A stretch of 64,000 nt of DNA from Sipunculus nudus (Eukaryota > Annelida > Sipuncula > Golfingiida > Sipunculidae): assembly GCA_026874595.1 (NCBI GenBank), contig CM049306.1, forward strand, positions 79,324,142 through 79,388,141, given 5' to 3'. The first letter of the stretch is position 1. Every line of letters begins with the position of its first letter. The translations under genes and the position numbers were made by a program. Shown here one piece after another: positions 1-12,115 of this stretch. The notes beneath the pieces are model-generated. The model was not told where the DNA came from. It saw only the letters and a program-made list of their open reading frames with translations, and made no database searches.

Positions 1-1500
1 TGTATTATATCGAGTATAATGTATCCCCAAGGCTTCTAATCTCGGCGCATTTGCCGACAGAACTGTATGATTGATATGAACTATACAAGATAGTTATCCG
101 CCATTAAGCTACTGAATGTATAAGTTAATCGATCTTACATAAACAGGATGCAATGCTGGCTTGAACCGGGCAGTGAAAAATTGCTTTTTTGTTGCACTGT
201 GTTAAGGGCTTTCTCACAGCAACAATAATTATATTGGACGATTCTTCCCCGGGAAAAATGACTCCCTTGTTTCCTTTATCTACAGTGTCTGTGTTTACTA
301 GGGTATCCAGGGAGACATGCCTCAGAATTAATATTCCCTGGATTACAAGTGCAATAAAACTCGTATGTACGTCAAGGGTGTATTGGACATTTCTTTCGCA
401 TTGGCTGGAGTGGTATATCGGCTTCAGGCTATACGGCCGTTAGACCCAGTTGTGGCTCTGTTTTAAACACAGAGGACACACTCTTTGGTTTTCTTGCTAT
501 GATGAATATAAGCCATATCACTTGTGGGCATTGATATGAACCGAGAATGACTCATATTCCCTGACCTTGTTGCCCGTCGGAATCCGTCCCAAAAAGCTGA
601 GGGACGGCCCCAGATCGACTGTTCACGGACCATCCTTGGGAAACGCATTTTTTCCTATCGCTGCCATGATATCAGGGAACCTTTTCACGGTTTGAGTACA
701 GCGACCGTGCTTTCAGGACGGGTGCTCACGGTCTTCGGGGGCGTCGGTTTGGCTCCGATACGGTTTCAATGCAACAACATCAGAGAATGGGAGAGATTTC
801 TGCGGTCAGCCACGAACAATATATGGATAGGTAATGATTCCCATTGGTCAGAGCGGTCTGAGCAGGAACTTTCAAGGAAGCACTACGTATTTTCGACCTC
901 GATGGATGCCCTCCCGAGACCTCACTCAACCGTACTCCTGCAACGGACGCATGTTCGGAAGCAGGAAGACCAGCACGGTGGCGTAACGGTGTTACGGCCA
1001 ATGGCGGTAGTGTCTCGGTCTATCCACGGATTGGTTCATCCGTACCGGCAACACGGAATTTTCGAACTTTTCAAAACAGCGTGGTGTATGACAGTACAAG
1101 AACAGTCAACAAAGAACATGGCGGATGACGACGGGCAAAGCTAAGGACTCTCCGCGTTTCCATACGGTTCACCAGGGATTGCTAACAGATCACGAGGGAT
1201 GGTCCTTAGCTGCCCATCTGTGGTGAGATCCGTGACAGTGTGACCTAGGCTTCAAAAAGCTCATGACCATTATCTTTTCCGTGAATGTTCACGGAAAAGT
1301 CACGGAAATTCCTTGTGTCCGCATTAAAACCCTAGTTGTCGTTACTAGATCCTAGCGGTCTCTAGCTACACCGTAGGAAATATCCATCCGCCATCATTCA
1401 CCACGGTTTGCTGGTCCTTGGCCGCCTCTGGTGAGGGTAAGCTGTCCCGAGGCAGTCTGACTGGAGCCGAGTTCCATGCGGGAAATGAAGATTCGCTACA
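1..1500. other. Non-coding start of window, no gene supported
   Basis: This stretch looks somewhat richer in G+C than the AT-rich DNA that follows. Its longest open frame (692-1144, plus, 150 codons) resembles no family I know, has no recognisable domain and overlaps an equally open frame on the minus strand (780-1001). Both are therefore more likely chance frames. I see no repeat partner for this segment elsewhere in the window. Confidence 0.5.
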
Positions 1501-4480
1501 CCTGCTCGTTACCAGTTGAAATTAATCATTTTGAAGAAATCCGTTTTACATTTTCCATATTTTTCCTTTTACTTTGGAATGTAGAATCAAAACAGAATTG
1601 TTAAATCATCAACCATATATATTGACGAAATATTTAAATGGGTTTTTATAAAATAAAATAATTTCTAATTCTTTTATTCTGTGGATATGGAATCGAGAAG
1701 GTATCAAATTTAGCTGACCTGACTGCAGCCAGGGTCTCCAGATATTTAGGGCCCGCACCCCACAAAACAATTATCATAAAGGGTAAAATGTATTTCATAG
1801 CCAGGTGAGGACAGAGGGGCGCCGACTGTCGGCAATTCGCGGTGTGAAGGATATCTAGACGTTTACTGTTGAGGTATAATTTCCAAAGGCAGGGTGCAAA
1901 TACTTCCATCTTAATTTTGTTGTAGTCATTGTCAGAAATACATTGAGATGATGCGCATAGTAATAATTATTGCTTCTTGCTCCTTCAATTAAGATCACAA
2001 CATTCTGTTGTAACTAAATTTCGTTGTGGCAAAATTCTGTTGTGAAAAAAAGTCAAATGAAGAATTTAATTAAAAATAGTAGGGGGCATTATTATAGAGG
2101 ACCAACAATCTTTCCAATTACTTTGCCAACTTCATAAATTATACAATCGAGTATAAATCCCTAGGAAAATATCCTTTCTTTCAAACTGATTGATTCCAAT
2201 TCAGTATAGCTGCATCTGTGTTTAATTACATCTCTAGAACAAGTTATAAACCACACATTTAGTCACAATATCCATGTGATATAGTTACAGTATATTTTAC
2301 ATTTCTGTAATAGTTATATATCTATATTATGTTTTATCCCAATTGTCAAGTTAAAATTTTCTGATAATTCCGGTTCTTATATCCTGGTGATGCCTGATGA
2401 GCCGTGCATCAGCTGTTACTAGGGGCAATTCCTTTTCAGCATAAATTATGGGATATTTGGAAATATATATTTCTGGAAAGCGGTGTCTATTTTTGGGATT
2501 CTTGTTTTACAAACTATCGGATTTTGCAAATAAACACATGCAGTAATAACCGTTCGTAAGGAACTAGCGTTATCAAAATACATGTTTTTACTTTGCGTTT
2601 TTACGCAGTATTTTCTTTCTAATTGTGGAGGGCGTAAGTCCCTAGGGGAAGGGGTATAGAGACATAGGAACAAACTATGAATCTCCCTAAGGACCAAACG
2701 TCAGATTTTCAGTCAATATGAGATACAAAGGCAGCATTGATTCCATTCTTTAAATGAATTGATTTAACATATTACTGCTCATCAGAATAAAAAAGTGTAA
2801 ACTTTGGGAACCTTAAGTCAGATATTATGTCCGATCGATATTTTCCCCAATGGTATTTGGGATATTGTAGAATGTGAGATATTGAGACATTCCATCCATG
2901 AATGGTGACCCTAATATATACATAATAAATTGGAATGAACACCAGATAGATCAAGGCTAATATGGGTTAAAGATTGTTTTCTAACCTTTATAGACGAAAT
3001 GTGGATATAAATTGAAACTGTTAAACTGGTTAATGTTCCTAAATCGGGTTCTGAATATGGTAAAAAAAATGATAAATTGGAAAATGTATTCCAGAAAACC
3101 TTAATATGACCTCGTTTTGAATTATTACCCTTTAATTACGCTCATAATTTGCTAACGCAGTTGATGTTACTTGAACAGGAAACATTACCTGACATGTCCG
3201 GTAACGCTGCTTAAATATTGCTTAATTTTCCAGAGTCGACCCCTGGCAGGTTCTCAGTAACGACCCATAGCTGTTCAACTGCTGTTGCGCAATATATTAA
3301 GCGGATGAATGAGCAAAAAAATACTTTTATACATAAAGTTGTCCAAACCGCTCTCTCTTAATGTTTAGATTAATTTTACATTTCTGACACTGAGAACTTG
3401 GATAATGTATATATTTACATTTTATCTGATAACTCGTTCAGTTTTCCTTGAATCTTTTCAAAATTTTCAGCAGAGGCTACAGGTATCCGGAACAGCATAA
3501 TGACCCCTTTATTCTTTAAGCTAATCATTCATATGTCTTACCTATAAGTATAATAACACCAGGTAAATTACGTAAATCCGGGTTAGCATGGAACCTGTGG
3601 TACTTTTAGCGTGTGTGTAAAGATGTTAAGTCTACAATGTTCTAAGTTTGAGATGAGGAATATTAAGGACATTTTAATACACCTTCATCTGGAGCATGAT
3701 CGTTGAAGATCGTACACTCTTTACACAGCGCTTTACCCATAGGCAAACTACCTATATCGTAAGCGCTGTTTGTTATGACCTTGTATCCTGAATCTCTACA
3801 CCAGAGGGGAGCACTGTATTTTTGTCCAATCAGATGAGACCCTGTGCTGGAAGCAAAATGTTTTACCAGCCAAGCGAGGAATACACGGAGCCAATGTTCT
3901 ACATTTCGTTTTGATTGACAGCTCATCGCCCGTTTGAACAGGCCAAAAGCTCAGAAATAATTGCCCTACACGTGGTTTCTGGGCGGAGCCTGATGCCTGT
4001 CGAGTGTTTTTTTACTTGCATTTGGTTGGCTGATAGTCACATCAGCAGTTCCTCAAGCAGACAGGCCCATGTGCACAACCTGGTGTTTCATGCATCATAA
4101 ACGGTCAAAGCTGGCAGCGTGAAAATCATTAGCTTCTTTAGAAACGCAAGATTTCCGCTGCCTCGGGAGCGTAGGAAGATCTTGGTAAACCAGCTTAATC
4201 ATAAAAGAAATACAATTAAATTAAAAATAACTTGGTGGGGAATTCTAACATGAATTTGGACATAAATCAACGTATGGATTGCTCCAGATATTAATGATAA
4301 AAGCTTATCGCATTTAAAAAGAAAAATGATATTAAATTCAAATATGGATAAAACTGCAATATCCTACCTTCCATGTTTGAATGACTAAATAGGAGCCGAT
4401 AGACTTAAAAGACTGGTGACGAAAAATATAACATTGAAAAATGTATTGATGATAAAATATATGTAAAAAAATAATTAAAA
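1501..4480. other. AT-rich intergenic DNA, nothing recognised
   Basis: About 3 kb of AT-rich sequence. Open frames are at most 87 codons and carry no recognisable motif, including the minus-strand frame at 3663-3926. I see no splice-bounded exon, tRNA-like fold or clear repeat family here. Confidence 0.5.
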
Positions 4481-4481
4481 G

Positions 4482-4499
4482 TGGTCAAACGTTTGACCA
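4482..4499. repeat. 18-bp perfect palindrome
   Basis: The sequence TGGTCAAACGTTTGACCA reads identically on both strands with no spacer. It lies just left of the compound repeat domain and may be a dimeric protein-binding site or the edge of an element. No partner copy was found in the window. Confidence 0.6.
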
Positions 4500-4550
4500 A
4501 ATGGTGAAATATAACTTTTCTGTGTGCACTTTCCACATGTAAAATTTATT

Positions 4551-5070
4551 GCTTGCCGGAATCAAAGATTTCGGCAAGCATATTACTCAGTTGCGTATGT
4601 CTGTTTGTTGCTTGCCGGAAATCTTCGATTTCGGCAAGCATGTTCGTCAGTTGCGTATGTCTGTTTGTCTCTTTGTTTGTTTGTTTGTTTGTTTGTTTGT
4701 TTGTTTGTTTGTTTGTTTGTTTGTCACGACTCTCCAGGTCACACTTTTGCATCAATCAACTTGAAACTTACAGGCTTGATTGACAAACCGATTTCTAGGT
4801 GCCCTATTGTTTTGGGTCAACATTGCTCCAAGGTCAAGGGTCAAGGTCACGACAGGTGTGGTTAACGGTTTTTGCACTATAACTTCGCCATAAATAGGCT
4901 TATCCACATCTGCAATAGCTCATTTTTTTCGTCATCACCTGGCCTTTCTTTTGACATGTAGCATACTAAAATTTGCCGTTACCATGGTTACATTTTTTGG
5001 GCAAAAATCACGGAAATTGGAAATAACACGACCATTTTTTGTAACTTTGTCAGTTTTTAAGCTAGGCAGA
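4551..5070 (+). repeat. Head module of compound repeat, copy 1
   Basis: In order: a hairpin at 4551-4579, a second at 4610-4639 (arms GCTTGCCGGAAATC / GATTTCGGCAAGC), a GTTT microsatellite at about 4672-4722, a conserved stretch with three nuclear-receptor-like half-sites at 4831-4849, and a block around 4976-5070 that leads into the 148-bp satellite. The same order recurs from 6705 and, without the full hairpin, from about 9925. The open frames here only translate the microsatellite and are not genes. Confidence 0.8.
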
Positions 5071-6530
5071 TCTAGTTTTCGGCATTTTGTTCCACATGAC
5101 CAGCTTGACACGACAGAACTGAAAGTCACGCCAAATCTCGCGCCATATCTCGTCAAACGAGAAAAAACGAGACTTCGCGGAAATGCTTATAACTCGGCGA
5201 CTTTTACAGCTAGACAGGTCTGGTTTTCGGCATTTCGTTCAACCAAACAAGCTTGACACGACAGAGCTGCAAGACAGGCCAAATCTCGCACCGTATCTCG
5301 TCAAACGAGAAAACACGGGATTTCACGGAAATGCTTATATCTGGGCCAGTTTTACAGCTAGACACGTCTGGTTTTCGGCATTTAGTTCCACTAGACCAGC
5401 TTGACACGACAGATATGCAAGTGCCGTTACCATGGTTACATTTTTTGGGCAAAAATCATGGAAATTGGAAATAAAACGACCATTTTTTGTAACTTAGTCT
5501 GTTTTTAAGCTAGGCAGATCTAGTTTTCGGCATTTCGTTCCACCAAACAAGCTTGACACGACAGAGCTGCAAGACAGGCCAAATCTCGCACCGTATCTCG
5601 TCAAACGAGAAAAAACGAGACTTCGCGGAAATGCTTATAACTCGGCCAGTTTTACAGCTAGACAGGTCTGGTTTCCGGCATTTCCTTCCACATGACCAGC
5701 TTGACACGATAGATGTGCAAGTCAGGCCAAATCTCGCACCCTATCTCGTCAAACGAGAAAACACGAGATTTCACGGAAATGCTTATAACTCGGCGAGTTT
5801 TACAGCTAGACAGGTTTAGTTTTCGGCATTCATTAACATTTGGACGGCTTGACATGACAAACCTGCAAGACTGGCCAAATCTCGCACCATATCTCGTCAA
5901 ACGATAAAAAGGAGATTTCACAGAAATGCTAATAACTCGGCGACTTTTACAGCTAGACAGATGTAGTTTTCGCCATTTCATAACATTTAGAGAGTTTGAT
6001 ATGACAAATCTACAAGACTGGCCAAATACTACACCGTATCTCGTCAAACGAGAAAACACGAGAGTACACGGAAATGCTTATAACTCGGCGACTTTTACAG
6101 CTAGACGGATCTAGTTTTCGCCATTTCGTAACGTTTGGCCGTCTTGACATAATTAAACTGATCGTCTCGCCAAATCTCGTACTATATCTCGTCAAGCGAG
6201 AAAAAAACATGATTTCACGTAAATGCTGATAAGACGGCGACTTTTGCAGCTAGACAGGTCTAGTTTCCGGCATTTTGTAATATTTGACAAACCTGACATG
6301 ACAAAACTGGAAATCTCGCCAAAGCTCACACCATTTCCCGTCAAACGAGAAAACACGAGATTTCATGCAAATGCTTATAACTCAGCGGCTTTTATAGCTA
6401 GACAGGTCTGGTTTTCGGCATTTCATATCATCTGGCCAGCTTGACATGACAAACCTGAAAACGTCTCACTGCTTCTTGTGAAACGAGATTAACGGGATTT
6501 CATGAAAAAATTTTGAACTTGGTCCCTTTT
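5071..6530 (+). repeat. Satellite array 1, ~148-bp unit
   Basis: The core TCTCGTCAAACGAGA (arms TCTCGT/ACGAGA, loop CAA) or a close variant starts at 5148, 5296, 5596, 5744, 5892, 6039, 6187, 6336 and 6474. Spacing is almost always 147-149 bp. The 300-bp gap between 5296 and 5596 is caused by a second copy of the head-module block (about 5421-5530) inside the array. Each unit also carries a conserved GCTTATAACTCGGCGA-type segment. Short open frames on both strands reflect this repetition. Confidence 0.9.
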
Positions 6531-6700
6531 ACACTAGAAAGATATGCGGCTGTTAAAGGTCAGCATGGATTAATAAACATATTATCCGTTTCTGCTGCCC
6601 CCACAATGTTGCTCATTCATATGACTGTTTCTACATGCACTCTCTGTCTATCTGTCTGTATCATTTCCATTTCCGGCAAGCGCGTGACCTCTGGTCATCT
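6531..6700 (+). repeat. Tail module following satellite array 1
   Basis: After the last satellite unit comes about 170 bp that recurs almost unchanged at 11,930-12,110 after array 2. It ends with a TTTCCGGCAAGC half-hairpin. The repeated order head, satellite, tail shows that these modules spread or duplicated as a block. Confidence 0.75.
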
Positions 6701-6704
6701 TGTT

Positions 6705-7740
6705 GCTTGCCGGAAATCTTCGATTTCCGCAAGCATATTGGTCAGTTGCGTATGTCTGTTTGTCTGTCTGTCTGTTTGTTTGTTTGTTTGTTTGTTTGTT
6801 TGTCACCACTCTCCTGGCCACAATTTTGCCACAATAACCTTGAAACTTACAGGGATGTTCGAAAACGTAATTTCTAGGTGCCCTATTGTTTTTGGTCAAC
6901 ATTGCTCCAAGGTCAAGGGTCAAGGTCACGACAGGTATGGTTAACGGTTTTTGCACTATAACTTGGCCATAAATAGGCTTATCCACTTCTGCAATAGCTC
7001 ATTTTTTTCGTCATCACCTGGCCTTTCTTTTGACATGTAGCTTACTTAAATTTGCCGTTACCATGGTTACATTTTTTGGGCAAAAATCATGGAAATTGGA
7101 AATAACACGACCATTTTTTGTAACTTTGTCAATTTTTAAGCTACAGACGTCTGGTTTTGGTCATTATGTACCTTATGGGCAGCTTGACAGGATAAAACTG
7201 AAAGTCTCGCCAAATCTCGCACCATTTCTCGTCAAACGAGAGTCTTCGAGATTTCATTAAATATGACCTACAGGTTGCATTTTTTTTAACAATGGCTTTG
7301 AAATTGATATATTTTGTGTTATTTATAAATATCTCGAAATCAGTTTTCCATTTTTTGGAAATAGCCACCAGGGGGCGTGGTACATGAAACACTGTAACAT
7401 TTCATTTTTCTGCAATATCTCAAAAAATATTAAACGTGACACCATTTTTTTTGGTCGTATCTGAAACTAGGAACATTGGCTTATCTCTTCGCACATGTTG
7501 CTTTGTGCTGCCGTTACCATGCTTACCAAATTTTGGGGTAAAACTTGACAATCTGAAAATTCGGAGTTTTCCAGCTTCTATCTCTGTTGATATTTGCGAT
7601 AGAAAGGTCTGGTTTTTGGCGTTAGACAGCATCCCTCTAGTTCTAAGCCGTTCAATCGCAAGTCTCGTCATATCTCGCACCGTTTCTCGTGAAACGAGAA
7701 CACGTGACCATTCAAAGAAATGCCTATAATTCTGTCATTT
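6705..7740 (+). repeat. Head module of compound repeat, copy 2
   Basis: Begins with the GCTTGCCGGAAATC hairpin (6705-6734) and a CTGT/GTTT microsatellite to about 6801. The conserved half-site cluster follows at 6910-6928. The module then runs through a CTCF-like motif at 7365-7378 and a stretch ending in TCTCGTGAAACGAGA-like sequence near 7684. It matches 9,930-10,860 closely, with small differences. Confidence 0.8.
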
Positions 7741-9925
7741 TTCACGCTACAGACACATGGTTTGCAGCGCTGGATAGCGGCTGACACTCGCAGTCACATT
7801 CATGGGTCACATTGTTAGTCTCGTCAAATCTCGCGCCGTTTTTCGCCATACCACGAAGACACTCGCCGTCGCCGCAAGTGGCGGCAGGGTCCTTACGGTG
7901 GGCGGCCGGCGTGTGCAGCGGTCCGTGACGGCCTCTCCGGGCCCCATCTATTATCATATACATGTTGGAGGCACAGTCCAGACTTTATTGCTTTCCGGAA
8001 ATCTTCGATTTTCGCGAGCATGTTCGTCACCCGCGTATGTTTGTTCCTTCATCTTATGTTTTACACTAATATCTCAAAACTTATTTTTCATTTTCCGGAT
8101 ATGGCTGCTAGGGGGCGCTGCACTAGACCCGTCCAAACAAATCAGCTTTTGGACATATTTCCGTAAGAGTAAACCTATATTACACAAACTGTAGCTTATT
8201 TTCTTTCTCTTAGCCTTCTGCAAAACATGGTAACGTCATCTGGTGTCCATCTTGTGTTACTTTGTCAGTATATCTGTCTGTTTGTCAGTTATCTTCGAAT
8301 TCGCCTACTTGCTGGTTCTTGCATCTCACATATAGCAATCAACAAGCCAGATATTGGGAGGAATCCTTTTGAAACGATTACATCTCATGCCATTCACTAA
8401 CATCACGAAACGCATTTGTCGTCTTCAGGATATGTCCACTAGAGGGCGCTGCAGTCGAACATCCCCAATATATCATTATTTGGCCATATCTCCAAAACTA
8501 GAAACCTCAATTTTATAAACCATCCCTTTTTTTTTTCCTCTGAGTCTTCCCCATAACCTGGTTAAGTCATCTTGTCTTCATCTTGTGTCCCTTTGTCAGT
8601 ATGTCTGTTTGTTTGTCAGTTGTCCTCAAATTCGCCTGCTTCTTTGTTCTTTCGTCTCACTAATAGAATTCTACAGGCCACAGTTTTGAAAGAATCTTTT
8701 TTAAACTATTAAATCTTATGTCTTACAGTTATATCTCGAAACAAATTATTAGCGAATCTGTGAGCTTATGCTATGGTGCAGCGTCGTCCGTCGTCTGTAG
8801 GATAACCATAGCTATCTCAAAAACGGCAGGAACTAGCACTACCAATTTTATTTTGTAAATAAACAGTCATCTGAAAAGCTCTATCGTATTTTGTTTATTT
8901 TTTGGCTTTCTGCATTTACTGAGATTTTATAGGGAAAAAGCTACAAAAGCTTTAAAAATTTTCTTCTGCGAAACAGTCCAGCCAAATTGTCCAATATTTC
9001 TAAGAAATGAACTCTTGAACAATCTATCTCAAATTTGTTCGAATGGTTTCAGTACGGAGATTGAACAGGAGGTTGAACTTAGTCATCTGTCCAAAAAAGC
9101 AAACTAAAATTAAAATCTCAGAAACGGCTAGAGCTGTCATTACCAAATTTTATACCTATGTTTGTCTCATATGTCATATCTGAAATTCAGGTATTGATGG
9201 CGCCACTTATATTGATCTGTTTTTTACAAGGGAAAATGTAATTTTAGACTCTCCAGCTTATACTCTGTTTTATGATGAAACTGTTTAGCTAATTGTTTTA
9301 AACTTTACAAGAATTATTCTATGGTAGGTTTCTGCCAGTTTTATAAGGAGGGATTGGGTAAATAAAACTTTAAAAAAAGCAGTGTAGCCAATTGAAAACT
9401 ATGATTTATTTTCTTCCTCTGAATCTACTCGATAATCTGAGTAGGTCATCTGGTCTTATTCTTGTGTCATTTTTTGAGTATGTCTGTCTGTTTGTCAGTG
9501 ATCCTAAATTTCGCCTGCTTGCTGGAACTTGCTTCTTCCAGTTAGCAATTTTCAGGACACAGTTTTGCGGGAATCCTTTTGGAACTGGAACAACTTCTTA
9601 TTCCTTACATTAAAGTCTCAAAAGAAATTTTTAATGTTTGGGATGTGGCCTCTACCATATATTGGCCATACCTCCGACACTTTAAACTCTACCTACTAAA
9701 ACTATAGCTCATTTTGCTTCTCTTTACGTTCCCAACTTTTTTCTGGTAGTCTGTTATCTCAGGTGTGTCAGTATATCTGTCTGTTGTGAGCTATGTCTGC
9801 TTTCATGATCTTTTGTGTGATATATGTCATTCAACAGGCAAAACTTTCCAGCAATCGCTCTGAAAGTCATTCAATTGATAGAAACCGACAGTTTGTCCTG
9901 TTTGTTTCGCTATCTTATTTCCGGC
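7741..9925 (+). repeat. Diverged copies of the head-module repeat
   Basis: Older copies of the same family can be traced by recurring phrases: a degenerate hairpin at 7990-8019, CTGTTTGTCAGT-type stretches near 8280, 8605 and 9490, and CTCF-like cores at 8105-8118 and 8436-8449. Units are irregular, roughly 300-1,000 bp apart. No coding frame is convincing; the 130-codon frame at 7802-8194 runs through the repeat. Confidence 0.6.
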
Positions 9926-10835
9926 CATTTCCGGCAAGCGTTCGACCTCTGGTCGTCTAGTTTGTTTGTTTGTTTGTTTGTTTGTCACCACTCTCCTGGC
10001 CACAATTTTGCAGCAATCGACATGACCCTTACAGGGTTGATTGACAACCGAACACCCTGGAACCCTATTGTTTTTGGTCAACATTGCTCCAAGGTCAAGG
10101 GTCAAGGTCACGACAGGTGTGGTTAACGGTTTTTGCACTATAACTTCGCCATAAATAGCCTTATCTACTTCTGCAATAGCTCATTTTTTTCGTCATCACC
10201 TGGCCTTTCTTTTGACATGTAGCTTACTTAAATTTGCCGTTACCATGGTTACATTTTTTTGGGCAAAAATCATGGAAATTGGAAATAACACGACCATTTT
10301 TTGTAACTTTGTCAATTTTTAAGCTACAGACGTCTGGTTTTGGTCATTATGTACCTTATAGGCAGCTAGACATGATAAAACTAAAAGTCTCGCCAAATCT
10401 CGCACCATTTCTCGTCAAACGAGAGTCTTCGAGATTTCATTAAATATGACCTACAGGTTGCATTTTTTTAACAATGGCTTTGAAATTGATATATTTTGTG
10501 TTATTTATAAATATCTCGAAATCGGTTTTTCATTTTTTGGAAATAGCCACCAGGGGGCGTGGTACCTGAAACACTGTAACATATCATTTTTCTGCAATAT
10601 CTAAAATAATTTTAAACATGGCACAATTTTTATCGTTGTATCTTAAACTAGGAACATTGGCTTATTCCTCCGCACATGTAGCTTTGTGCTGCCGTTACCA
10701 TGGTTACCAAATTTGTGGGTTAAACTTGACGAACTGAAAATATGCAGTTTTTGGCTTCTATCTCGGTTAATATTTATGTTTCAAGGGTCTAGTTTTTTGC
10801 ATAAGGCTGCTTCCCCTTGATTCTAAGTCATTCAA
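9926..10835 (+). repeat. Head module of compound repeat, copy 3
   Basis: Starts at a TTTCCGGCAAGC half-hairpin and a short GTTT run (about 9959-9983). The half-site cluster lies at 10092-10110 and a CTCF-like motif at 10547-10560. It parallels 6,690-7,690 almost throughout and leads into satellite array 2. Confidence 0.8.
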
Positions 10836-11925
10836 TTGCAAGTCTCGTCAAATTTCGCTCGGTTTATCGTCAAACGAGAAAAAACGAGATTTCACGGAAA
10901 TGCTTATAACTCGGCGACTTTTACAGCTACACAGGTCTATTTTCGGCATTTCATAACATATGACCAGCTTGACACGCCAGAAAAGAAATCAGGCCAAATC
11001 TCGCACCATATCTCGTCAAGCGAGAAAAAACGAGATATCATGGAAATGCTTATAACTAGGCGACTTTTACAGCTACTCAGGTCAAGATTTGGCATTTGGT
11101 AACATTTGGCCAACTTGACATAGTAAAACTGCGATACTTGGCGAAATCTCGCACTATATCTGGTCAAATGTGGAAAAACAAGATTTCACAGAAATGCATA
11201 TAAGTCGGCGACTTTCACGGCTAGACAGGTCTAGTTTTTGGCATTCATTAACATTTGGACGGCTTGACATGACAAACCTGCAAGACTGGCCAAATCTCGC
11301 ACCATATCTCGTCAAACGATAAAAAAGGAGATTTCACAGAAATGCTAATAACTCGGCGACTTTTACAGCTAGACAGATGTAGTTTTCGCCATTTCATAAC
11401 ATTTAGAGAGTTTGATATGACAAATCTACAAGACTGGCCAAATCCTGCACCATATCTCGTCAAACGAGAAAACACGAGAGTACACGGATGCTTATAACTC
11501 GGCGACTTTTACAGCTAGACGGATCTAGTTTTCGCCATTTCGTAACGTTTGGCCGTCTTGACATAATAAAACTGCTCGTCTTGCCAAATCTCGTACTATA
11601 TCTCGTCAAGCGAGAAAAAAAAATGATTTCACGTAAATGCTGATAACACGGCGACTTTTGCAGCTAGACAGGTCAAGTTTCCGGCATTTTGTAATATTTG
11701 ACAAACCTGACATGACAAAACTGGAAATCTCGCCAAAGCTCGCACCATTTCCCGTCAAACGAGAAAACACGAGATTTCATGCAAATGCTTATAACTCAGC
11801 GGCTTTTATAGCTAGACAGGTCTAGTTTTCGGCATTTCATATCATTTGGCCAGCTTGACATGACAAACCTGAAAACGTCTCACTGCTTCTTGTCAAACGA
11901 GATTAACGGGATTTCATGAAAAAAA
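10836..11925 (+). repeat. Satellite array 2, ~148-bp unit
   Basis: Variants of the TCTCGTCAAACGAGA core start at 10864, 11011, 11159, 11307, 11455, 11601, 11750 and 11888, a regular spacing of 146-149 bp with a shorter last step. From about 11,220 onward the units match, in the same order, those of array 1 from about 5,810. Part of array 2 is therefore a block copy of array 1 rather than an independent expansion. Confidence 0.9.
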
Positions 11926-12115
11926 ATTTGAACTTGGTCCCTTTTACACTAGAAAGATATGCAGCTGTTAAAGGTCAGCATGCATAAATAAACATATTAT
12001 CCGTTTCTGCTGCCCCCACAATGATGCTCATTCATATGACTGTTTCTACATGCACTCTCTGTCTATCTGTCTGTATCATTTCCATTTCCGGCAAGCGCTC
12101 GACCTCTGGTTGTCT
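11926..12115 (+). repeat. Tail module following satellite array 2
   Basis: Nearly identical to 6531-6700, ending in the TTTCCGGCAAGC half-hairpin near 12,087. After this point the two copies no longer match, so the right edge of the duplicated block lies here. Confidence 0.75.

Noticed and set aside
692-1144. 150-codon frame near the window start
   Set aside because: No recognisable domain, and an overlapping minus-strand frame of similar quality.
2390-2420. CTGATGAG resembling a hammerhead ribozyme core
   Set aside because: The required downstream CGAAA and flanking helices are missing. Other CTGATGA occurrences, for example near 15,478, also fail.
4524-4865. 113-codon frame with repeated Cys-Leu-Phe-Val
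   Set aside because: It translates a GTTT microsatellite and the flanking repeat, and all other frames here are open too.
5071-6530. Regularly spaced palindromic repeats resembling a CRISPR array
   Set aside because: The spacing is ~148 bp, the intervening sequence is itself repeated rather than unique, and the context is eukaryotic.
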